41,575 nucleotides of DNA from Verrucomicrobiota bacterium (GTDB lineage: Bacteria; Verrucomicrobiota; Verrucomicrobiia; Limisphaerales; UBA11320), in the NCBI GenBank assembly GCA_016199985.1, contig JACQFQ010000012.1, positions 1 to 41,575 on the forward strand. Reading direction: 5' to 3'. The position numbers were made by a program, and so were the translations under genes. Shown in pieces: positions 31,562 to 39,623 of the stretch. Numbering within the stretch: the first letter of the stretch is position 1; every line of letters begins with the position of its first letter. Under the pieces are notes generated by a model, which saw only the letters and a list, made by a program, of their open reading frames with translations, was not told the origin of the DNA and ran no database searches.

Positions 31562-33015
31562 ATGATGGTCCCATGCGCCCATGCCGCGCTCTCGCTCTTT
31601 ACTGTGTGCTCCGTCACGTTCAGCGTGGGCTGCGGCCGCGTCTCCCCGCCTCCGGATCTGGTGGTGATCAATGGCCCGGAGCCCGAGTCGCTGGATCCGG
31701 GCGTTTGCAGCGGGCAGTCCGACCTGCGCGTGGCGGGCGCCCTGTTCGACGGACTCACGCGCCTCGACCCCAAGACCGCCAAAGCCTCGCCCTCCATCGC
31801 GGAGAGCTGGGAGATTTCAAAGGACGGCCGCGTCTATCTTTTTCACATCCGACCCGCGGCGCGCTGGTCGAACGGCGAATCGATCACAGCGGAGGACTTC
31901 GTCTACTCATGGCGGCTTTCTTCCTCGATCTTTGCGCGTTTCAGACCCTTGCGGTTGTGCATCGCAAGACCATCGAGACCCACGGCGATCGCTGGCTCAT
32001 GGCCCGGCCTTTCCCGTCCAGCGGCTGTTACACGCTCGAGGAATGGAACATGAACGACAAGGTGCGGCTTCGGAAAAACCAGCGCCACTGGGACCTTGCG
32101 AACATTCAGAGCGACGTGATCGACCTGATCCATCTGGAATCCGCGATGACCGCCCTCAACCTGTTCGAGAAGCGCCAGGCCGACATCATCTGGGACAAGA
32201 CCCTGATTCCCATGGAGCTCATGGATGTGCTCAAGGAGCGCTCCTACGTCCATACCTTCAGCTATCTCGCGACCTACTTTGTCCGATTCAATGTCACGCG
32301 CGCGCCTTTCAACGATTCGCGCGTGAGAAAGGCGCTCACGATGAGCGTCGACAAGCGGCGCATCGCGGGCCGCATCATGAAGGCTGGGGAGAAACCCGCT
32401 TCCACCCTTGTCCCGCCCGGCGCCGCCGACTATGAAGGGCCCGCGGGCCTGCCTTACGATCCGCCCGCCGCCCGAAGACTGCTCGCGGAGGCTGGCTACC
32501 CCGGGGGGAAGGGGTTTCCGAGCTTTCAGTATCATTCCAACAGCGCGAAGCAGCATGAGCAGGTCGCGGTCGAACTGCAGGCCATGTGGAGGCAGGAGCT
32601 GGGGATCGTGATGGAAATGCGGAACGTCGAATGGAAGGTGTACCTGGCCGATCAAAACGCCGTGAACTACGAGCTGAGCCGGAGCGCGTGGGTGGGCGAC
32701 TACAACGACGCGAACACTTTCCTGGACTCTTTCATGAGCCAAAACGCCAACAATCGCACCGGGTGGAAGAGCCCGCGCTACGATGCGCTGATGCGCGAGG
32801 CGAACCAGGCCCTTGACAGGCGCCGTCGCGCCGGGCTGCTGCAGGAAGCCGAGAAGCTGCTGATCGTCGACGACGCGGTGCTGCTCCCCTTGTTCTACTA
32901 CGCCGGGATCAATTTCTATCGCCCCGAGGAGATCAGCGGCATCTGGGACAATCTTGTCGATGAGCACCCTCTGTATGCGGTGAAAAAGAAGCGACCGAAC
33001 GTCGCCCCCCGCTAA
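31562..33015 (+). pseudogene. Oligopeptide-type ABC transporter substrate-binding lipoprotein, broken by internal deletion and frameshift
   Basis: The family-5 extracellular solute-binding protein (OppA/DppA type) is split between two frames. Part one, from ATG 31562, has an export signal with an imperfect lipobox (SVGC, Cys24), then NGPEPESLDPG, DLRVAGALFDGLTRLDPKT and ITAEDFVYSWR, the normal N-terminal third. At about 31915-31918 the reading moves to another frame, where FFLDLCAFQTLAVVHRKTIE, GDRWLMARPFPSSGCYTLEE, VRLRKNQRHWD, FNVTRAPFNDSRVRKALTMS and DYNDANTFLDSFMS complete the protein to 33015. Compared with OppA, about 60-75 residues between YSWR and the P-x-Y/F-F-x-x-L segment are missing and the frame is lost. 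The downstream frame's ATG at 31909 begins mid-domain without a signal. The rest shows no decay, so the lesion is recent or a sequencing/assembly error. Two intact permease genes follow after 12 bases. Confidence 0.85.
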
Positions 33016-33027
33016 TCATTCCCGTCG

Positions 33028-33996
33028 ATGACCTCCTACCTGATCAAGCGCCTCCTGGGTCTTGTGCCCTTGCTGCTCTGCATCAGCTTTCTTTCCTTCT
33101 GGCTCGTGCGCCTCGCCCCGGGCAGCCCTTTCGATCGGGAGCGCGCGCCCGCGTCGCCCGAGATCGAGCGGGCCCTTCGCGCCCGATACCATCAGGACGA
33201 GCCGCTCTGGAAACAATATGTCCGCTATCTGGGGGCGCTCCGGGAGCCCGATGCCCAGGGACGCGCGCATTGGGTGGGCGGAGGCCTGCTGCAAGGGGAC
33301 CTGGGGCCTTCGCTGAAATACCGCAACCACACGGTCAACGATATCGTCGCGCAAGGCCTTCCGATCTCAATGAGCCTCAGCCTGCTCGCGTTCTGTTTCG
33401 CCATCGGCCTCGGCGTTCCGCTCGGAGTTTACACCGCTCAGCGGCGCGGCGAGTGGGGAGACTATGTCGGGAGCTTTTTTGCCCTGCTGGCTTTCTGCGT
33501 TCCCGGGCTCGTTGTCGGGCCTCTGCTCGTCATGGGCTTCGCGCTGCGATGGGGCTGGTTTCCCGTCGCCCTCTGGACCACGCCCTGGCACGCGGTGCTG
33601 CCCACCATCACCCTGGGACTGTACTTCGCGGGACGCGTCGCCCGACTGATGCGCGAAGGCATGACCGAGGCTCTGCGCGAGGGATACATCGTCACGGCGC
33701 GCGCGAAGGGACTTTCGGAGTCCAGGGTCGTGTTCCGTCATGCGCTGCGTCTCGCGATTCTTCCCGTGGTGTCGTACAGCGGGCCCTTGCTGGCGGATCT
33801 GCTTACAGGATCCTTCGTGGTCGAAAGCCTGTTTCGAATCCCCGGCATCGGCGTCTTTATGGTCAACTCCGCGCTGGCGCTGGACTACAACCTGGTGGTC
33901 GGGTTGGCCCTGGTCTATGCCGTGCTCCTGATCGTTTTGAACCTGATCGTCGACGTGACCTATTCGCTCCTGGACAGGAGGGTGAAGCTGGGATGA
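33028..33996 (+). CDS. Peptide/nickel-type ABC transporter permease (OppB/DppB family)
   Basis: A 322-residue inner-membrane permease. The family N-terminus MTSYLIKRLLGLVPLLLCIS is clear, with the first helix at about 8-30, a periplasmic loop (EIERALRARYHQDEPLWKQY), and further helices at about 110-135, 147-175, 188-205, 250-275 and 290-315. The cytoplasmic EAA loop that contacts the ATPase is present (EGYIVTARAKGLSESRVVFR), as is the conserved VESLFRIPGIGVFMVNSAL. It would form the channel with the next permease. It starts 12 bases after the broken binding-protein gene and overlaps the next gene (ATGA). Substrate cannot be inferred beyond peptide-type. Confidence 0.95.
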   Translation: MTSYLIKRLLGLVPLLLCISFLSFWLVRLAPGSPFDRERAPASPEIERALRARYHQDEPLWKQYVRYLGALREPDAQGRAHWVGGGLLQGDLGPSLKYRNHTVNDIVAQGLPISMSLSLLAFCFAIGLGVPLGVYTAQRRGEWGDYVGSFFALLAFCVPGLVVGPLLVMGFALRWGWFPVALWTTPWHAVLPTITLGLYFAGRVARLMREGMTEALREGYIVTARAKGLSESRVVFRHALRLAILPVVSYSGPLLADLLTGSFVVESLFRIPGIGVFMVNSALALDYNLVVGLALVYAVLLIVLNLIVDVTYSLLDRRVKLG

Positions 33997-34958
33997 CGGC
34001 GCCCGATCCAGCGTTTTCTCCGCGCGCGTCCGCATCGCCCCCCGCGTCGGTTACTCCCTCGCAGAGAGCATGGAGGCGGTTCTGGCGGAATCGTCCGTCG
34101 GTGGCCGGTCTGGCCTGGCTCGCCTTCCTCGTGGCCCTGATGGCGCTGTGGCCCTGGGTGGCTCCGTACTCGTTCTCCGCGACGTCCGACGTCCAGTTCT
34201 CCCCGCCGAGCGCGACACATTGGTTTGGCACGGACGTCAACGGCCGGGATCTTTTGACCCGTGTCGTCTACGGCGCCCGCGTGTCGGTGATGGTGGCCTT
34301 GGTGGGGGCGCTGGTCGCCGTGGTCAACGGGGTGCTTTGGGGAGCGAGCGCCGGCTTTTTCGGCGGGCGTTGGGACGGCTTCGCGATGCGCGTCGTGGAC
34401 ATCCTCTATTCGCTGCCCAGCATCATCTTCGTGATTGTGCTGATCACCACTCTGGAGAGCTGGACGCGACAGACTCTGCAGGCGAGGTTTCACCTCGGTC
34501 CCGAAATCGTGGGCAAGGCGCGGCTTCTGTTTCTCTTCGCCGGGCTGGGGGCGATCTCCTGGCTGAACATGGCGCGGATCATCCGGGGACAGGTCCTCAG
34601 CCTGCGCTCGCGCGCTTTCGTCGACGCGAGCCTGGCCCTCGGAGCGACGCCGGGCCGCGTGCTCTTCAAGCACATCCTTCCGAATGTCTATGGCGTCATC
34701 ATCGTATACGCCACGTTGACGGTCCCATCCATCATCCTTTACGAGTCGTTTCTCAGCTATCTCGGACTGGGCATTCAACCGCCGATGGCGAGCTGGGGCT
34801 CGTTGATTTCCGACGGCGCCTCGCAGCTCAACCCGATCCGGGTGCATTGGTGGCTTATTGTGTTTCCTGCGGGCGCGCTCGTGACCACTCTGCTGGCCAT
34901 GAACTTTGTGGGCGACGGCCTCCGCGACGCGTGGGATCCGAAAGGGCGAAATGACTGA
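33993..34958 (+). CDS. Peptide/nickel-type ABC transporter permease (OppC/DppC family)
   Basis: A 321-residue inner-membrane permease. The ATG at 33993 overlaps the previous stop (ATGA), with AGGAGG 11 bases upstream; the frame's upstream extension is only a shadow of the first permease. Features: N-terminal cytoplasmic Pro/Ser-rich stretch, a first helix (LAWLAFLVALMALWPWVAPY), the conserved HWFGTDVNGRDLLTRVVYGA, helices through DILYSLPSIIFVIVLITTLE, the EAA loop FVDASLALGATPGRVLFKH, and YESFLSYLGLGIQPPMASWG. It has an extra loop around ESWTRQTLQARFHLGPEIVG, as in some OppC members. No OppD/OppF-type ATPase follows; the next gene is an exported hydrolase-like protein, so the ATPases must be encoded elsewhere or shared. 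Confidence 0.95.
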   Translation: MTAPDPAFSPRASASPPASVTPSQRAWRRFWRNRPSVAGLAWLAFLVALMALWPWVAPYSFSATSDVQFSPPSATHWFGTDVNGRDLLTRVVYGARVSVMVALVGALVAVVNGVLWGASAGFFGGRWDGFAMRVVDILYSLPSIIFVIVLITTLESWTRQTLQARFHLGPEIVGKARLLFLFAGLGAISWLNMARIIRGQVLSLRSRAFVDASLALGATPGRVLFKHILPNVYGVIIVYATLTVPSIILYESFLSYLGLGIQPPMASWGSLISDGASQLNPIRVHWWLIVFPAGALVTTLLAMNFVGDGLRDAWDPKGRND

Positions 34959-35009
34959 CGCCGGGATGATGAACATCGCCGCCGAGCCCGGAGAGGAGCG
35001 GCGTCAGCC

Positions 35010-36941
35010 ATGACCTGGGTTCGCCTCCTTTCATCCCGATCGGCGATCGGTTGGGCGTGTTCTCTGGCCTGGGGGCTTGCGCTTCCCCACGGCGCCTTCG
35101 GAGGGCAGTCGGCGATCAACGGCGGCATCGGGAGCCGTCAGGAACGGGCGAGGCGCGATCTCGTCTCCGAAGAGGCGCGGGTGTCGGTGAAGCCGGGCCG
35201 CGCCGCGGATGAATGGACGCTGGTGTCCCCCGAAGGAGAGCCCTTTTTCTCCCTCGGCGTTTGTGTCCTGGACCAGGGCAGGAAGAAGGAGGACGCCGAT
35301 CCGGACAATCCCGGCTACGGCGGGTGGCGACACTACGCGACCCCGTCCGCGTGGGCCGACTCCGCGGTCCGAAGACTGAGATCCTGGGGTTTCACAACAG
35401 CCGCCGGATGGGCCGACGTCGACGCCCTCGCCGCTTCGAGCGAACCGGCGATGTGGCTCACCCCGGTGCTGCACATCGGCTCCACCGCGGGCGCGCCGTG
35501 GTGGGACATGTGGGATCCCCGGAATCTGAGGAGGATGGACGACGTCGCCCGCGGACAGATGCTTCATCTCGCTCGCTCTCGCCCCAAGGTGCTCGGCTAC
35601 TACAGCGACAACGAGCTGGGATGGTGGAACGCCACGTTGTGGAAGATGACCTGGGAGCAGCCCGCGCAAAGCGGTCAACGGCAACGCCTCGTGCGACTGG
35701 TTCAGGACACCTATCGCCACAACTGGGAGGAGATGGCCAAGGACTTCGATGTGGAGAGCGCGGACAGCTGGAGTTCGCTGGGCCGCCGCGGGATCCTTTA
35801 CCTGAGGTCGGGAGGGCAGGGGATTCGCGTGATGCGACGATTCCTCGGGATGCTTGCGGATCGCTATTACCAGGTGATGCGCGAGATCATTCACCGATAC
35901 GATCCCCGAGCGCTGTACCTCGGCGATCGCTATCAATCCTTCTATTATCCGGAGGTTGTCGAGGCGGCGGGACGATACGTGGACGTGGTTTCCAGCAACC
36001 TGAACGCGGCATGGAACGACGGCGCCTTCCCCAGGTTCCAACTCGACACGCTCCACTCCGTCGCTAGGAAGCCGATTCTCGTGACTGAAATCTACATGGC
36101 CGCCCAGGAAAACCGATCGGGCGACCGCAACTCCATGGGCGTTTATCCGGTGGCGGGAACCCAGGCGGAACGCTCTCGATCCCTCCGCTCCACCCTCGAG
36201 TCCCTGGCGGCGCTGCCCTACGTGGTCGGCGTCGACTGGTTTCAGTTTTACGACGAGCCGCGGCATGGGAGGGATGATGGCGAGAACTTCAACTTCGGCT
36301 TAGTCGATATTTTCGACCGGCCCTACGAGGAGGTGACGGGCGTGTTCTCCTCCTTCGATCCGACGGCGTTGCGAAAAGCCGCCCGCCCTGTTCGAGCGGA
36401 TGCCCGGGGCGGCGCGCCTCGAGCGCCGCGCGATCCGATGGATGGCTTCACCGGCAACGCCGCGCTGGCGTCCTGGGATCGCGAGCGCGGCTTCGTTCCG
36501 TGTTCGACCCCTCATCCCCAGGCTGACCTCTATACCTGCTGGAACCCGGACGCGATCTGGCTCGGGGTGTTCGCGCACGACATGGTCGAATCGGCCTATT
36601 ATCGCGGCGCGGGGATTCCCAAGCAGGATCGCGCGCTGTGGTCGGCGAGCGTCAACGGCTTGCCGCCGATTCGCGCGCGGATCGGGGCGGGGCGCGAGGC
36701 CTTGGCCACTCCTGTGGAGACCCGCGTCGAATCGCTCAGCGGATTCAACCAGAATGTTCGTCTCGTCGCGGTCATGGAAATCCGGGCGTCGCAGCTGAAG
36801 CGGGCGCCTTTTCGCGCGGGCGAGATCATCGATCTGAGCGCCTCCCTGGAAACGCATTTCCAGGCCGCTCGATACGAGTGGTCAGGTCGATTCACCCTTG
36901 TCGGAGACACACCGTTCTCCGGCGGCCAGGGGCCTCGCTGA
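35010..36941 (+). CDS. Exported glycoside hydrolase-like protein (clan GH-A, agarase-like) with CBM9-like C-terminal domain
   Basis: A 643-residue protein from ATG 35010 with GAGGAG about 14 bases upstream and an N-terminal signal segment (WACSLAWGLALPHGAFG). A substrate-entry motif LVSPEGEPFFSLGVCVLD (about 71-88) is typical of agarase-type proteins. The presumed barrel has RLRSWGFTTAAGW, PKVLGYYSDNELGWWN with candidate acid/base Glu202, a long middle, and KPILVTEIYMAA with candidate nucleophile Glu360, then VVGVDWFQFYDEP and NFNFGLVDIFDRPY. The Glu spacing of 158 residues and the N-E / E placement suit retaining GH-A enzymes, closest to GH50-like agarases by eye. A C-terminal beta-rich domain (about 478-635, with YTCWNPDAIWLGVFAHD) resembles a CBM9-like sugar-binding domain. 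The substrate is not known; link to the transporter is only by position. No truncation seen. Confidence 0.82.
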   Translation: MTWVRLLSSRSAIGWACSLAWGLALPHGAFGGQSAINGGIGSRQERARRDLVSEEARVSVKPGRAADEWTLVSPEGEPFFSLGVCVLDQGRKKEDADPDNPGYGGWRHYATPSAWADSAVRRLRSWGFTTAAGWADVDALAASSEPAMWLTPVLHIGSTAGAPWWDMWDPRNLRRMDDVARGQMLHLARSRPKVLGYYSDNELGWWNATLWKMTWEQPAQSGQRQRLVRLVQDTYRHNWEEMAKDFDVESADSWSSLGRRGILYLRSGGQGIRVMRRFLGMLADRYYQVMREIIHRYDPRALYLGDRYQSFYYPEVVEAAGRYVDVVSSNLNAAWNDGAFPRFQLDTLHSVARKPILVTEIYMAAQENRSGDRNSMGVYPVAGTQAERSRSLRSTLESLAALPYVVGVDWFQFYDEPRHGRDDGENFNFGLVDIFDRPYEEVTGVFSSFDPTALRKAARPVRADARGGAPRAPRDPMDGFTGNAALASWDRERGFVPCSTPHPQADLYTCWNPDAIWLGVFAHDMVESAYYRGAGIPKQDRALWSASVNGLPPIRARIGAGREALATPVETRVESLSGFNQNVRLVAVMEIRASQLKRAPFRAGEIIDLSASLETHFQAARYEWSGRFTLVGDTPFSGGQGPR

Positions 36942-36966
36942 GCGCGACGCAACAAGCGCGTCCGGG

Positions 36967-38394
36967 TCATGAGGCCGAAGGCCCGGAGGGGACTGGAGGC
37001 GATGACGGATGGAGATCGCCCCGCCGGCGTCGCGGGAGGAACATCGCGACGGCGAGGATCGTCGCGGCCCCGCTCGCAAACGGGGCAAGATATCGATCCA
37101 TCGGCAGGCGTCCCGCGGGTCCTAGGCGGAGGGTTCCGCTCAGCGTCGCTTCAGGGCCCGGGCAAGGGGCGGAGGACTCAACAGATCCGTCGGCTCTCAC
37201 AAACTGGGATATGCCGGAGCTTGCGACACGCAGAATGGGGATGCCGTACTCGCAGGCCCGGGTCGGCGCGACCAGCGCATGGAGCTCGTGCTGTCGCGGC
37301 CCCCACTCGATGGCGTCCATCGTGGGAATGATGAGCGCTTGCGCGCCCTGGCGAACCAACTCGTCCGTGACGCGCGTGTAGCTGAGGTCATAGCAAATCG
37401 CGATTCCGATCTTCCCCCAGGGCGATTGCCAGAGCTTTTGCGTGGGGGCGGAGATGCCGTCGTTGAAGAACTGGATGGGCGTTTTCTTCCCTTGCTCGAA
37501 GACCACGCTTCCATTTGTGCCCACGACGAAAGCGGTGTTCTGCCATCGATCTCCGGCCAGCTGGCGCTTGCCTCCCACCAGGAGCCAGCGTTGATGTTCC
37601 AGACACCAGCGCCGCATGTTCTCGGGGACTTCTCCCGAGAGAAGATACTCGTGGAGGACCAGGAGTTCCGCGTCAGGATGACGGGCGGCGAGTCGATCCA
37701 GCGCTGGAATGATCGCGGCCTCCGGCGTTTCCTCCAGCTGCATGCCCGCCGCCTGAACTGAGCGCTCGGCCGGGGACGCGTGGTTTCTCAAGAGCGGCGT
37801 CAGGCCCGCCAGAGTCAGGATGACGCCGAGAGCGATACGGCGCCTGGGTTCTCTGCTCGCCCAGAACACCCCTCCCAGGGCGACGGTGACGAACCCCACT
37901 CCATACATTCCCAGCGAGCTGAGCAGGGGACGCAGCTCGGAGCTTCCGATGGGATAGCTGGCGTTTGCCCAGGAGAAGCGGAGGGGATAGAGCTCGCTGC
38001 GGGCATACTCCAGGCCGGTCCAAAGAAAGGGCAGCGCGAGCGCCCCGTAAGCGGGTCCCCACCGATCGATGGCGGAGCGAGAGAGCAGCAAGAACACGGC
38101 AAGCCATGTCGCGAGGATCAGCCACAGAACAGCGGCTGCGGCTCCGAAGAGCGTCCAGAAGAACTGAAGCTGTGGGGCGTAGAGGAGAAGGCCGAGGGCG
38201 AGTCCGCCATAGAACGCGACGCGACGGGAGACCAGAGGGATGACCTGGACGAGCGCGAAGGGATAAAGAAGGATGAGCGTCCGGCAGGACGGGAGCGAGT
38301 GCGCGAGGTGAAAGGAAGCGAGAGCGAGCAGCGCCCAAAGAGTTGCTCGCAATCGGGCGGCAGGCAAGTCGGGATGTGGTGAAGGGTCGGTCAT
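36967..38394 (-). CDS. lnt: Apolipoprotein N-acyltransferase
   Basis: A 475-residue inner-membrane protein of the Lnt family, which transfers an acyl chain from phospholipid to the N-terminal Cys of outer-membrane lipoproteins. Start chosen at ATG 38394 (MTDPSPHPDLP); the frame is open to 38442 but the extension has no family match. About seven N-terminal helices are followed by a nitrilase-like periplasmic domain. The catalytic triad is readable: Glu249 in LLVLHEYLLSG, Lys303 or Lys304 in EQGKKTPIQFF, and Cys334 in GIAICYDLSY. A final helix (FASGAATILAVAMFLPRRRR) precedes an Arg-rich tail. The Lys region is less canonical than the usual K-x-x-L-V-P-F-G-E, which is a divergence to note. It is convergent with the hydrolase gene and divergent from the asparaginase. 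Confidence 0.93.
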   Translation of the reverse strand: MTDPSPHPDLPAARLRATLWALLALASFHLAHSLPSCRTLILLYPFALVQVIPLVSRRVAFYGGLALGLLLYAPQLQFFWTLFGAAAAVLWLILATWLAVFLLLSRSAIDRWGPAYGALALPFLWTGLEYARSELYPLRFSWANASYPIGSSELRPLLSSLGMYGVGFVTVALGGVFWASREPRRRIALGVILTLAGLTPLLRNHASPAERSVQAAGMQLEETPEAAIIPALDRLAARHPDAELLVLHEYLLSGEVPENMRRWCLEHQRWLLVGGKRQLAGDRWQNTAFVVGTNGSVVFEQGKKTPIQFFNDGISAPTQKLWQSPWGKIGIAICYDLSYTRVTDELVRQGAQALIIPTMDAIEWGPRQHELHALVAPTRACEYGIPILRVASSGISQFVRADGSVESSAPCPGPEATLSGTLRLGPAGRLPMDRYLAPFASGAATILAVAMFLPRRRRGDLHPSSPPVPSGPSAS

Positions 38395-38474
38395 GGCCGA
38401 ATCACTGCAGGATTGGACAGGGCAAGAAGGAAAACCTTCCACGCGGATCTCCCGTCAGTGGTTCTCATCCCGGG

Positions 38475-38502
38475 TTGACATCGAGGAGTTTGATCTGATG
38501 AT
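38475..38502 (+). promoter_or_regulatory. Sigma-70-like promoter of the asparaginase gene
   Basis: A perfect TTGACA (38475-38480) is followed after 16 bases by GATGAT (38497-38502), a 4-of-6 match to TATAAT. Transcription would begin near 38509, leaving a leader of about 24 bases before the ATG at 38533. It lies in the 138-base divergent gap with lnt. Confidence 0.5.
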
Positions 38503-38532
38503 TCATCCCGAACGTCCGCCGCATCGCATCAC

Positions 38533-39540
38533 ATGAATCGTCGCGAATTCCTTTATCGATCGGGCTCGACGGCGGCTCTCGCCGCCTGCCTGCCTTCTTT
38601 GTCCGCCGCTGAACCTTCTCCTCGCATGTCGCCCACGGCTCAACAAACTTCGAATCGTCCGCTCTTCGTTTCCACCTGGCCTTTCGGGAAGGCCGCAAAC
38701 GACGAGGCTCTGAAAGTTTTCGAAAGCACAGGATCGCTTCTTGACGCCATTGAGAAAGGAATCGGAGTGACCGAGTCCGACGCCTCCAACAGCTCGGTGG
38801 GGCTGGGAGGGATTCCCAATTCCGTCGGCGTGGTGCAGCTGGACGCCAGCATCATGGACGGCGTGGGGCATCGCGGAGGAAGCGTGGCGGCGTTGGAGGG
38901 CGTTCGTCACCCCATCTCGGTCGCGCGGCGCGTCATGGAGAAGACCCCCCACGTGATGCTGGTGGGAGAGGGCGCCCGGCAGTTCGCCATCAAGGAGGGA
39001 TTCGAGATCGTCGCGCCTCCCGCCGGCGCGGGGAATCTCAAGGAGGTCAAAGCGAAAACCCCCGCCGATCTCGAGGGCCACGACACCATCGCCATGATTG
39101 GGCTCGGGCCGGATGGCCGCGTGTGCGGAGGATGCTCCACCAGCGGTCTCGGACATAAGCTTCCCGGCCGTGTCGGCGACTCCCCCATCCTGGGAGGAGG
39201 ACTCTACGTGGATCAGGAAGTGGGCGCGGCCGGGGCAACGGGGCTCGGCGAGAATGTGATGCGCTACTGCGGGTCCTACCAAGTCGTGGAGTTCATGCGG
39301 CAGGGAATGACGCCGGAGCAAGCCTGCGTTGAAACGATCAAGCGGATCGCGCGAATGGACCCGAAGGGATTCGACCTGGCCATCAACTTCATCGCCATCG
39401 ACAAGCAGGGTCGGTTTGGCGCCGCGGGGACGGGAAGCGGCTTTCAGTACTCGGTGACCCACAAGGGGCAAAGCGTGGTGCTTCGTTCTCCGGGGCTGAC
39501 GTCCAAGGACGTGGGGCCGGTCGGCGGCAACAGGCACTGA
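38533..39540 (+). CDS. Glycosylasparaginase (N4-(beta-N-acetylglucosaminyl)-L-asparaginase), Tat-exported
   Basis: A 335-residue Ntn-hydrolase of the type-2 asparaginase family. It releases the sugar from GlcNAc-asparagine, a late step in glycoprotein degradation. The N-terminal NRREFLYRSGSTAALAACLP is a twin-arginine signal. The alpha-chain features include SLLDAIEKGIGVTESDASNS and MDGVGHRGGSVAALEGVRHP. Self-cleavage should fall before Thr185 in EGHDTIAMIGLGPDGRVCGG, making Thr185 the nucleophile; conserved beta-chain motifs GRVGDSPILGGGLYVDQEVG and AAGATGLGE support full activity. Start at ATG 38533 preceded by a good promoter. Proteins of this family also act as isoaspartyl peptidases, but the HDT-I and RVGDSP motifs favour glycosylasparaginase. 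Alone in its unit, convergent with the chemotaxis gene. Confidence 0.95.
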   Translation: MNRREFLYRSGSTAALAACLPSLSAAEPSPRMSPTAQQTSNRPLFVSTWPFGKAANDEALKVFESTGSLLDAIEKGIGVTESDASNSSVGLGGIPNSVGVVQLDASIMDGVGHRGGSVAALEGVRHPISVARRVMEKTPHVMLVGEGARQFAIKEGFEIVAPPAGAGNLKEVKAKTPADLEGHDTIAMIGLGPDGRVCGGCSTSGLGHKLPGRVGDSPILGGGLYVDQEVGAAGATGLGENVMRYCGSYQVVEFMRQGMTPEQACVETIKRIARMDPKGFDLAINFIAIDKQGRFGAAGTGSGFQYSVTHKGQSVVLRSPGLTSKDVGPVGGNRH

Positions 39541-39623
39541 GGCTGGGCCTAAGGCTCATCGAAGCGGGCCCAAGGAGCGCGGCTGTGGCGATGCGCTTGT
39601 CAGCCTCGCCTTCTCCGCGACTC

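Noticed and set aside
36946..36962. Small hairpin GACGC-7-GCGTC between the hydrolase and lnt genes
   Set aside because: Only a 5-bp stem and no T-run; common by chance in GC-rich DNA.
39544..39572. Inverted repeat TGGGCC / GGCCCA between the asparaginase and chemoreceptor genes
   Set aside because: A 6-bp stem with a 17-base loop and no T-run is too weak to call a terminator.
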